Source: an uncultured Eubacteriales bacterium (GTDB lineage Bacteria; Bacillota; Clostridia; Christensenellales; Borkfalkiaceae). From it: 36,788 bases of DNA. Position numbers and translations under genes: made by a program. Position 1 is the first letter of the stretch, and each line of letters opens with the position of its first letter. Below are positions 31,101 through 36,788 of this stretch, one piece after another. The notes beneath the pieces were generated by a model. The model was not told the DNA's origin. It was given only the letters and a program-made list of their open reading frames with translations, and ran no database searches. The stretch is from positions 1 to 36,788 of the forward strand of contig CATJZR010000035.1 in the NCBI GenBank assembly GCA_949745625.1, in the 5' to 3' direction.

Positions 31101-31565
31101 CTTACGGGCGAAAGCCAGTTTACTGCAGAGCTCGATATAAAGGCTACGGCGTACATACCGGAAGCGTATATCGAGTCGAGCGCAGGAAGAATGGATTGTT
31201 ATAAACAGATTGCCGAAATCCGCACTGTCGAGGACTATAAAAGAGTTTGTCTGTCAATTGAGGATAATTACGGCTCAATGCCCGACGAGGTACTAAATCT
31301 TATGATTATAGCGGTTTTGAAGTCGCTTGCGGCTAAGTTCAACGTCAAAAAAATAGGTGTCGACGGTAACGAGGGGTCGTTGGAGCTTCCGTCAATCAAT
31401 TCGCTCAAAAACGCAGGACTTAAAGCGGCGCTTGACAAATATTCTGACAGAACCTCGCTTTCTATGGCGAAAGCGCCGTCGGTTATATTCCGCCCCCATG
31501 CAAATCCCGCAAAAACGATGCTTGATATGACAAAATTTTTAAAATTTGCTTTAAGTTTTGTTTAA
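28152..31565 (+). CDS. mfd: Transcription-repair coupling factor Mfd
   Basis: Mfd removes RNA polymerase stalled at DNA lesions and recruits UvrA. The 1137-residue protein has the UvrB-like N-terminal module (GAFAVRGDILDIYP, IRIDFFGDTVEKI). The RNA-polymerase interaction domain follows (GDYAVHEKHGVGRI to YKGGDILYVPVEQMD). The RecG-like helicase motor carries GDVGFGKTEVALRA near 628, DEEQRFGVEHKEKIK, TATPIPRTLHMS and LRGRVGRG. A TRCF C-terminal domain completes it. The start is TTG 28152, supported by AAAGGA 7 bases upstream and by the family N terminus. It is complete and typical in length. Confidence 0.98.
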   Translation: MNANFFTYKSMGTEYTALQNDIRLGTPTAVFGVSDAHKYLIASLAERKTLYITADSVLANKAYASISALSGKRCVLLPAKDEVVLYKDALSKDALFKRLTAIAEIINGAEIVICNIEAAMQLFPSHLPCLEFCVGNEYDYQSIPQKLVEMGYTRMYSAESKGAFAVRGDILDIYPVNSEEPIRIDFFGDTVEKIRPYDAVSGERLKELERITLVGATDAVFTSADVETVKNALREGTKKCADSAAYNRACTIADDVNMKFESGIPFAGVSFVMPLLAGTCTLFDLLGDDTQVIFDECKLINDIMNGLYKEHTERVRELKRGGEAFDFSLDQLMAPQTLSEEFKKYRTLALQTFTTSTQFFQPLKTYNFKSAPSPSYLNSVPQLIVDLKHWLSNGYRVLIFTGNLQRSDKLSEMLSEEYLPLYPVPDRLEALHGVAVTSEEMPHGFIIHESKLVVIGDGDLYTKPVAKRIRKKRGDMFTAPEIGDYAVHEKHGVGRITGTKKIETTDGIKEYVAIEYKGGDILYVPVEQMDVLSKYIGDGNPTLSKIGGADFDRVVERVKKSIRALAFDLKKLYAERGEKRGFRFPEHAAMMREFEDAFPYDETYDQLASIEEIKADMCSDKVMDRLLVGDVGFGKTEVALRAVYQCILGGKQAALMCPGTVLSEQHFNTAIERFADFGVCVEKLNRFKTPKQQAETLKLLANGDIDFIIGTHRLLSEDVKFYDLGLLVLDEEQRFGVEHKEKIKHIKNDVDCLTMTATPIPRTLHMSLAGIRDISTISTPPQKRLPVQTYVVEETETLIRDACIKELSRGGQVFILYNRVETISSFAGRIAEIIPEGNVCYAHGRMDRDALENSVFSFYRGDKNILVTTTIIENGIDLPNANTIIIIDADRLGISQLYQLRGRVGRGSRLANAYFMFKPQKVLTSDAAERLKAIMQFTELGSGFKLAMRDLEIRGAGNVLGAEQHGHMDKVGYELYSKLLKEELTGESQFTAELDIKATAYIPEAYIESSAGRMDCYKQIAEIRTVEDYKRVCLSIEDNYGSMPDEVLNLMIIAVLKSLAAKFNVKKIGVDGNEGSLELPSINSLKNAGLKAALDKYSDRTSLSMAKAPSVIFRPHANPAKTMLDMTKFLKFALSFV

Positions 31566-31581
31566 ATTAATGCAAAATGAT

Positions 31582-31610
31582 TTGCTTAAATTTTTTAGAT
31601 ATTATATAAT
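31582..31610 (+). promoter_or_regulatory. Sigma-A promoter of the large lipoprotein gene
   Basis: TTGCTT (31582-31587), a 17-bp spacer and TATAAT (31605-31610), about 66 bp upstream of the start codon, with a GCAGGAG ribosome binding site before the ATG. Confidence 0.7.
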
Positions 31611-31676
31611 TATCATTGATATTTTATATTAGGGTAATTGCGTTCGATTATTCTAACCTGACGGCAGGAGAACTTT

Positions 31677-33800
31677 ATGAAGAAAAAAACGATTGCGGCT
31701 ATTGCATTAACTTCGTGTCTGGCGCTTAGCGCTACGTTCACGGGTTGTTCGCTTGTTTCTACAAACAATAAGCTAGATATGGAACAGGTTATTGCACACG
31801 TCGATATTTCAAAATCCGACAAATTTGATACCGCCGAGCTTGAAATTTATAAAAGCGCGGTATCGTCGTCGCAGATAATAAAGAGGGAGCTTATTTCTTA
31901 CTTCCTCAACGTCGGTTATTCGTATATACAGAATGGTTCGACTTACGAAGAGACCTTCAATATGCTTATCGACGCGCTCGTCGACAATGCTGTGCTCGTC
32001 CAGTATTCCACGGTTGAGTTGCTAAAAGCAAATACTTCGGTTCTTTCCGATTTTACGAGTGAAACCGACGAAGCTAAAAAGTATGAGTTGCTACTTGATA
32101 ATCAAGAGATAAACCTTGCCACGTATAAGCTGTATTCTTCAATCAATTCGGCTATAGACAATTTTGAAAAGGATGTTATAGAAGAAGAGGACGGATACAA
32201 GGGAACTGCAACCAGAACTACTCCGACCAATCTAAATACCGAGCAGGATGATTATTATCCTTCTAAAACGGTTGACGGCAAAGAGGTCCTTGATTACGGT
32301 ATATATACGGGTTACGGCGATTACACTCTTGCAAACAGCGGCGCCTATCAGGACGACGCTTTGGATGGAACAACCCGTTCGACACGTATTAAGGCTTACA
32401 ACAGCTTTTTGAATAATCTGCGCCGCAACAACCTAGTTGACGGCGAAGCCGAAGCGGAAAATCTTACCGATATTCTTAAGCTCAATTATATACAGGTAGA
32501 ATATGTTTCGCAGCTTGAATCGCGCATTATCAATAAATATTACGATATTTACGAGGAAGAGCAGGAAGATAAGCTGCTTACTGATAATTATATAGAAAAC
32601 GTGTATAACGAAGTTTTGGCTTCGCAAACCGAAAATTACAGCAAGTCGGTTTCTTCGTTCGACAGCGCAATGAGCAGTATGTCGTCAAGCTCGTTTATCC
32701 TTTACTCGCCCGAAACGGACGACAGCGATTGGAATATCGAGTATGGCGAGAAGTTTGCGAAATTCGGTTTTATTTACAATATACTTCTGCCGTTCAGCTC
32801 GCGTCAGAGCATCCAGCTTAACGCGCTGAAAAGTATTCAGTCTGCCGACGGCGACGACAATTACTATTTTGCCGAGAGAAACAAGCTTTTAAAGAGCATT
32901 AAAACCGAGGACCAGCGTTCTGCTTGGTTCAACGGAGAAGAGGATTACAGCTTTAAGCCCGAAGAGGGTTTCGAGTATTACAGCGGCGGTAAAGATTATC
33001 GTAGCTATTTGTTCTTCGAGGATAATCTTACAGACAGTGAAGAGGGCGGAAGATACAAAAAGCTTCAAGCTTACGATGGCAGATATTCATATAACGGCCG
33101 CGTAATAGAAAACGAGGACGAAAGCTATACGCTTATTCCGAATAAGCTCGACATAGACGGTATGCTCAATGAATTTTCGGATTACGTTAATTATGTCGTC
33201 GGTTCTGACGTGGTCGAATATAAGAAGACTTCCGGCTATTACGACATTGAAAAGTTCGGCAAGATTGATAACGAGGACGAAATAGACTATTCCAAATTCA
33301 TTTACGCGGAAGGCAAGGTTAAGTTCGATTTTGATAATAAAAATCTTATGAAACCCGATTCTGAACAGTATAAGGCAATGAGTGCGGTTAACGAGCTTCA
33401 GTTTGCCTATACTACCGACACCAGCGTTCTTTCTAACTATATCGGTTATTCGGTTACAGCGTACGATACCAGTTATATCAAGGAATTCGAATATGCGGCA
33501 AAGAAGGCTGTCGGTGACGGCGTAGGCTCGTTCTCGGTTTGCGCAGGCGACTACGGCTGGCATCTGATTTACGTTACAAATGTATTCGATGCTGGCGAGA
33601 CCTACAAAAATCTTGACTGGGTCAACAACGTCAAGGTTGAGGGAACCTTTGAAAATCTGTTCTTTGAATGGATAAAGGGCAACGACCTTTCGGATATAAG
33701 CACTACACAGAGAACGAAAATTCTTAACGACTTTAATAAAGATACTACCGTTACAAAATATCAGAAAAGGTATCAAGACTTGCTTGATTTAGATAAATAA
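31677..33800 (+). CDS. Large secreted lipoprotein, possibly a divergent PrsA/SurA-like foldase
   Basis: The 707-residue protein has a lipoprotein signal (MKKKTIAAIALTSCLALSA, then FTGC with Cys24) and a long acidic, Tyr/Ser/Asp-rich mature region. I do not recognise a clear domain. Two hints point to a parvulin-related foldase. First, the C-terminal block ends in GDYGWHLIYVTNV (His629), like the GYHIIKV that closes PpiC domains. Second, mfd is followed by a PrsA-type foldase gene in many Clostridia. The N-terminal helical part (about 40-330) would suit a SurA/PrsA chaperone arm. The isomerase core is not convincingly present, so chaperone-only function or an unrelated lipoprotein remain possible. 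Its stop overlaps the uppP ATG. Confidence 0.75.
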   Translation: MKKKTIAAIALTSCLALSATFTGCSLVSTNNKLDMEQVIAHVDISKSDKFDTAELEIYKSAVSSSQIIKRELISYFLNVGYSYIQNGSTYEETFNMLIDALVDNAVLVQYSTVELLKANTSVLSDFTSETDEAKKYELLLDNQEINLATYKLYSSINSAIDNFEKDVIEEEDGYKGTATRTTPTNLNTEQDDYYPSKTVDGKEVLDYGIYTGYGDYTLANSGAYQDDALDGTTRSTRIKAYNSFLNNLRRNNLVDGEAEAENLTDILKLNYIQVEYVSQLESRIINKYYDIYEEEQEDKLLTDNYIENVYNEVLASQTENYSKSVSSFDSAMSSMSSSSFILYSPETDDSDWNIEYGEKFAKFGFIYNILLPFSSRQSIQLNALKSIQSADGDDNYYFAERNKLLKSIKTEDQRSAWFNGEEDYSFKPEEGFEYYSGGKDYRSYLFFEDNLTDSEEGGRYKKLQAYDGRYSYNGRVIENEDESYTLIPNKLDIDGMLNEFSDYVNYVVGSDVVEYKKTSGYYDIEKFGKIDNEDEIDYSKFIYAEGKVKFDFDNKNLMKPDSEQYKAMSAVNELQFAYTTDTSVLSNYIGYSVTAYDTSYIKEFEYAAKKAVGDGVGSFSVCAGDYGWHLIYVTNVFDAGETYKNLDWVNNVKVEGTFENLFFEWIKGNDLSDISTTQRTKILNDFNKDTTVTKYQKRYQDLLDLDK

Positions 33801-34612
33801 TGGAAATCTGGCAGGCTATAGTATTAGGTCTTACTCAAGGATTAACCGAATTTCTGCCAGTATCGTCAAGCGGACATTTGGCGTTTATGATGCGAGTGTT
33901 CGGAATACAGCAGGGTGGATTGTTCTTTTCGATAATTTTGCATCTCGGAACATTGGTTGCCGTGTGCGTGGTGTATTACAGGGATATAATCGCGCTTTTT
34001 AAAAAGCCGTTTAAAACCTTGGGTTTTTTGGTAATCGCTTCGATACCCGCTGCGATAGTCGGCTTTTTACTCGAAGACGTGATAGACGAGCATTTGCTCG
34101 GCTCGGCTCATTTGGGAATAATACTCGCCGTATTCTTTACCGTAACGGCGTCTGTATTGTTTGTAACCGAAATTTTTGCAAAAAGGCGTCAAAACGAGCT
34201 TCCGCTTTGTTGGCGTACTATAATCCCTATGGGCGTTGCACAGGCAGTTGCGGTGCTTCCCGGAATTTCAAGAAGCGGTTCGACGATATGCGCCGGTACG
34301 TTTGCGGGCGGAAAAAGCGAAGAGGTTGCGAAATTTTCGTTCTTAATGAGTATCCCCGTAATTTTGGGCAGCTTCGTCGTATCGCTTGCCAAGGGACTTT
34401 ATAAAGGCGAAATACAAGCCGACTTTGCCGCAAACGGCTCTGTATACGGTTGGTGCATAGCTCTCGGTTTTATAATTTCCGCGATTTCGGGTCTTGTTGC
34501 AATAAAAGTTATGCTTAAAGTAATTCAAAAGGCTAATTATAAGTGGTTCAGCTTATATCTCGTGCTTTTGGCAATAGTGTGCATAATTTTATATTGCTGC
34601 AATAGTTTTTAA
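33800..34612 (+). CDS. uppP: Undecaprenyl-diphosphate phosphatase UppP (BacA)
   Basis: UppP dephosphorylates undecaprenyl diphosphate to recycle the lipid carrier for peptidoglycan and other wall polymers, and it confers bacitracin tolerance. The 270-residue polytopic protein has both signature segments: GLTQGLTEFLPVSSSGHL near the N terminus and PGISRSGSTICAGTFAG in the middle. Eight or so helices are visible. The ATG overlaps the stop of the lipoprotein gene (TAATG) and has no Shine-Dalgarno of its own, so translation is probably coupled. A strong terminator follows. Confidence 0.97.
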   Translation: MEIWQAIVLGLTQGLTEFLPVSSSGHLAFMMRVFGIQQGGLFFSIILHLGTLVAVCVVYYRDIIALFKKPFKTLGFLVIASIPAAIVGFLLEDVIDEHLLGSAHLGIILAVFFTVTASVLFVTEIFAKRRQNELPLCWRTIIPMGVAQAVAVLPGISRSGSTICAGTFAGGKSEEVAKFSFLMSIPVILGSFVVSLAKGLYKGEIQADFAANGSVYGWCIALGFIISAISGLVAIKVMLKVIQKANYKWFSLYLVLLAIVCIILYCCNSF

Positions 34613-34620
34613 AATACTTA

Positions 34621-34648
34621 AAAGAACGGTAAATAAACCGTTCTTTTT
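34621..34648 (+). terminator. Rho-independent terminator after uppP
   Basis: AAAGAACGGT pairs perfectly with ACCGTTCTTT around AAATAA, and the T-run continues. It ends 3 bp before the -35 of the natAB promoter. Confidence 0.88.
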
Positions 34649-34650
34649 AC

Positions 34651-34681
34651 TTGACAAATATTTTAGGGGGGGGGGTATAAT
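34651..34681 (+). promoter_or_regulatory. natAB promoter with ten-G tract in the spacer (candidate phase-variable promoter)
   Basis: Perfect TTGACA (34651-34656) and perfect TATAAT (34676-34681) are separated by 19 bp. The spacer is AATATTTTA followed by ten consecutive G (34666-34675). The optimum spacing is 17 bp, which would correspond to eight G. Gain or loss of G by slipped-strand mispairing would tune or switch transcription, as in the Neisseria porA and opc promoters. Confidence 0.75.
34666..34675. repeat. Homopolymer G10 tract
   Basis: Ten consecutive G lie in an otherwise AT-rich intergenic region. I noticed no other G-run of this length in the window. Simple repeats of this length are prone to replication slippage and also to sequencing error. 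Confidence 0.9.
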
Positions 34682-34711
34682 TAAATGGAAAATTCTAAGG
34701 ACGGAGTACAA

Positions 34712-35488
34712 ATGGAAGAAATTTTGAAGGTAGAAAACTTAACTAAGACATTCAAGCTTTCAAAAAAACAGCAAAAGCTTGAGCGTACGCAGACCAAAGT
34801 CAAGGTGGCTGTGGATAAGCTGTCTTTTACGGCTTATAAGGGTGAAATATTCGGTTTGCTCGGTCCGAACGGCGCGGGCAAGACGACTACGCTCAGAATG
34901 TTGGCTACGCTTATTAAGCCGGACAGCGGAGACGCGTTTATTGACGGCAAAAGTATAATCACGCAGGAGGATGAGGTTCGCCGCAAAATCGGATTTTTGA
35001 CCAGCGAATTAAAGCTGGAAGATTTTTTCACGCCGAACTATCTTTTTAACTTTTTCGGCGAGCTTTACGGAATGGAAAAATCAGTGATAGCCGAGCGAAG
35101 AAAACAGCTTTTTGAAAGGTTTGGCATCGATAAGTTTGCGGAAGTGAAATTTTCAAGCCTTTCAACTGGTATGAAGCAAAAGGTTTCGCTTGTGGTATCT
35201 ATCGTTCACGACCCCGAGTTTATCATTTTCGACGAGCCGACTAACGGACTTGACGTGCTTACGGCGAAGGTGGTAACGGATTTTTTAACCGAACTGAAAA
35301 GTGACGGAAAAACGATAATTCTTTCAACTCATATTTTCAGCCTGATAGAAAAGCTTTGCGATAGAGTCGGTATAATAATAAACGGCAAACTTGCAAAAAT
35401 AGACACGCTTGAAAATCTGACAAAGCAGAGCAGTCTTGAAGATACCTTTTTCGGCATTTACAAAGAGGTTGCGGGGGACATATTATGA
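34712..35488 (+). CDS. natA: ABC transporter ATP-binding protein (NatA-like)
   Basis: This 258-residue ATPase energises an ABC-2 type exporter. Walker A is GPNGAGKTT, the signature is LSTGMKQKVSL, and Walker B is FIIFDEPTNGLD followed by the H-loop ILSTHI. The N-terminal KVENLTKTFKL and the insertion rich in Lys/Gln resemble NatA sodium-efflux ATPases. I prefer ATG 34712, which has GGAG 6 bases upstream. An in-frame ATG at 34685 is only 3 bases after the -10, so it is probably not transcribed. Its end overlaps the permease gene by 4 bp (ATGA). Expression should follow the state of the G-tract promoter. The Na+ specificity is inferred from similarity of layout only. Confidence 0.92.
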   Translation: MEEILKVENLTKTFKLSKKQQKLERTQTKVKVAVDKLSFTAYKGEIFGLLGPNGAGKTTTLRMLATLIKPDSGDAFIDGKSIITQEDEVRRKIGFLTSELKLEDFFTPNYLFNFFGELYGMEKSVIAERRKQLFERFGIDKFAEVKFSSLSTGMKQKVSLVVSIVHDPEFIIFDEPTNGLDVLTAKVVTDFLTELKSDGKTIILSTHIFSLIEKLCDRVGIIINGKLAKIDTLENLTKQSSLEDTFFGIYKEVAGDIL

Positions 35489-36621
35489 GAAACGTAATAG
35501 CGGTTTTAAAAAAGGAATTTGCCCGTTTCTTTAAGGACAGAAGAATGGTAATGTCCATTTTCTTGCCAGGAATAATGATTTTTTTGGTATATACCGTAAT
35601 GGGCACGGTAATGGCGGAGGTCAACAAGCCTGACGAAAATTATAAATATACGACCTACGTTGAAAATATCCCGCAAGATTCGGCACTGGCTGCGGTGCTG
35701 AACGCGACGCTTGATTTTAAGGAATACGAATCGGCGGATAAGGCTAAGCAGGCGGTTGCCGATGGCGAGCTGGACCTTGCCATTATATTTCCCGTAAACT
35801 TTAACGAAAACGCTGACGGCGAAGCAGTGCCGAACGTGAGCGTTTATTACAATTTGGCGAACGACAATTCTTCAAACGGTTTCACGATTGTAAGCAGTAT
35901 ATTCGAAGAATTTAAAAAGCCGTCGTTTACGGTCAATAACGGCGAAAACGGCAACCTTGCCGAGGACCGCGCGACCGTAGGCAAAATTCTTTCTATGATT
36001 ATGCCCATGCTGATGTTTTCGCTTTTGGCGTCGGGCTGTATAGCGTTTGCGCCCGAATCGATTGCGGGCGAGAAGGAGCGCGGTACTCTTTCAACCGTAC
36101 TGATTACACCCATAAAGCGGTGGCAGCTTGCCTTCGGCAAAATAATCAGTCTTGCGTGTTTTGCTACTTTAAGCGGACTTTCTAGCTTTATAGGCTTGAT
36201 TTTATCGCTTCCTAAATTTATGAACGGAATAGTTTCGGGCGATACCATGATGTACTATTCGGTGGGCGATTATTTTATGCTGTTTGCCCTTATAATCTCG
36301 GTAGTTCTCGTAATAATTTCCGCGTTTTCGATAGTGTCGGCATTTGCAAAGACTGTAAAGGAGGCAAACTCGCTGATTGCGCCGCTTATGATTGTTATTA
36401 TATTAATGGGTGTCTTTTCGATGTTTACGGCTACTCCTGCGCTCGGAATGTATGCAATACCGTTGCTCGGCAGCGGACTGGCGTTCTCGTCGATAATGAC
36501 GTTTACGGTTTCACCGCTTGGCTTTGCACTGTCTGTTATTTCTAATTTGGCGGTGGCGGCGGTGCTTATCGTACTTTTAAGCTTTATGTTCAAAAGCGAG
36601 CGTATAATGTTCAACAGATAA
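35485..36621 (+). CDS. natB: ABC-2 type permease (NatB-like)
   Basis: The 378-residue permease has an N-terminal cytoplasmic KKEFARFFKDRR and a first helix (about 22-42). A large extracytoplasmic loop follows (about 45-165), then five further helices from about 170. ESIAGEKERGTLSTVLITPIKRW is the conserved coupling segment of the ABC-2 (NatB/CcmB-like) family. It overlaps natA (ATGA) and forms the exporter with it. NatAB exports sodium in Bacillus subtilis, but related systems export peptides, antibiotics or lipids, so the substrate is open. The gene ends 6 bp before a terminator shared with the SRP RNA. Confidence 0.88.
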   Translation: MRNVIAVLKKEFARFFKDRRMVMSIFLPGIMIFLVYTVMGTVMAEVNKPDENYKYTTYVENIPQDSALAAVLNATLDFKEYESADKAKQAVADGELDLAIIFPVNFNENADGEAVPNVSVYYNLANDNSSNGFTIVSSIFEEFKKPSFTVNNGENGNLAEDRATVGKILSMIMPMLMFSLLASGCIAFAPESIAGEKERGTLSTVLITPIKRWQLAFGKIISLACFATLSGLSSFIGLILSLPKFMNGIVSGDTMMYYSVGDYFMLFALIISVVLVIISAFSIVSAFAKTVKEANSLIAPLMIVIILMGVFSMFTATPALGMYAIPLLGSGLAFSSIMTFTVSPLGFALSVISNLAVAAVLIVLLSFMFKSERIMFNR

Positions 36622-36627
36622 AAAATT

Positions 36628-36657
36628 AACCGTCCGATAATCGGACGGTTATTTTTT
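36628..36657. terminator. Bidirectional terminator between natB and the SRP RNA gene
   Basis: AACCGTCCGA pairs perfectly with TCGGACGGTT around TAA. T6 follows on the + strand (after one A), and on the - strand AATTTTTT follows. It can end natAB transcripts and the convergent SRP RNA. Confidence 0.88.
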
Positions 36658-36661
36658 AATA

Positions 36662-36788
36662 AGCTGTGCAGTCTTTTTTGCCGCAATATGCCGAAGCGTA
36701 AACTTTACAGGTGGCTACTTCAAAGCTACCTTATGGCACACCGAATTAGCTGTTTAGTGCTGCTATATCCCTATCCTGACACGGTTCG
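36662..36788 (-). ncRNA. ffs: Signal recognition particle RNA, large (Bacillus) type, 3' part
   Basis: Read on the minus strand from the window edge, the sequence GAACCGTGTCAGG, then ATAGGGATAT, then AGCAGCACTAA is the helix 8 / domain IV signature (36782-36757). It has the GTCAGG and AGCAG symmetric loop and a GGGA (GNRA) tetraloop on an ATA/TAT stem. The downstream part (GGTGTGCCATAAGGTAGC and on to the terminator) corresponds to the 3' strand of the long helix and the Alu side seen in Bacillus scRNA. The 5' half lies beyond the window. The RNA binds Ffh for co-translational targeting. The exact 3' end is estimated. Confidence 0.85.

Noticed and set aside
34685..34711. ATG 34685 as the natA start
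   Set aside because: It is only 3 bases after the -10 TATAAT, so the codon would lie upstream of or at the transcript start. ATG 34712 has a GGAG site and matches the usual ATPase N terminus.
1..36788. tRNA genes, CRISPR arrays, prophage or replication origin
   Set aside because: I looked for GGTTCGA-type T-loops, regular direct repeats, integrase or phage structural motifs and DnaA-box clusters, and saw none that hold up. This was by eye only.

Overview
The window looks like a chromosomal segment of an endospore-forming, probably uncultured member of the Bacillota (class Clostridia). The evidence is a spoVAC-spoVAD-spoVAE cluster with yunB, a T-box leader on pheST, a cdaA gene, and the 3' part of a Bacillus-type large SRP RNA. 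Most genes are housekeeping, tightly packed and on the + strand. The genetic code is standard, with TGA used as stop. I could not place the organism more precisely from sequence alone.

Layout. 1-725 is the 3' part of an ECF-transporter EcfT gene, overlapping truA. Then come a membrane protein with a Gln/Asn-rich tail, mnmE, holA, cdaA followed by a 35-codon stub resembling the CdaR (YbbR) membrane anchor, and lysC. After lysC lie a one-helix protein, thyA, folA (dihydrofolate reductase), a VTT/TVP38 membrane protein and a ZIP metal transporter. 10.6-14.0 kb is a sporulation operon: SDR oxidoreductase, spoVAC, spoVAD, spoVAE and yunB. 14.1-17.7 kb holds a hybrid sensor kinase and an extracellular solute-binding lipoprotein that look like a sensing pair. 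17.8-18.65 kb is an AT-rich islet with one orphan membrane protein and an internally deleted IS3-family remnant. 18.67-23.78 kb is the only minus-strand block: fumA-fumB (class I hydro-lyase), then a Phe T-box and pheS-pheT. Back on +, there are a CPBP protease, rlmH, an M14 carboxypeptidase, tadA, prs, pth and mfd. These are followed by a large lipoprotein, uppP, and a natA-natB type ABC exporter that meets the minus-strand SRP RNA at a shared terminator.

The most interesting signals are regulatory. (1) The natAB promoter has consensus -35 and -10 boxes, but they are 19 bp apart and the spacer contains a run of ten G. This is the architecture of a phase-variable promoter. (2) At least six genes (mnmE, holA, the SDR at the head of the spoVA operon, yunB, fumA and the CPBP protease) have a promoter -10 box ending 5-7 nt before the start codon. 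Their mRNAs are therefore predicted to be leaderless, and fumA/CPBP form a back-to-back leaderless pair. (3) The spoVA operon has a sigma-G-like promoter inside a perfect inverted repeat, and yunB has a sigma-E-like -10. (4) The CdaR partner of CdaA appears reduced to its membrane anchor. All functional calls come from reading motifs by eye; no database search was run.
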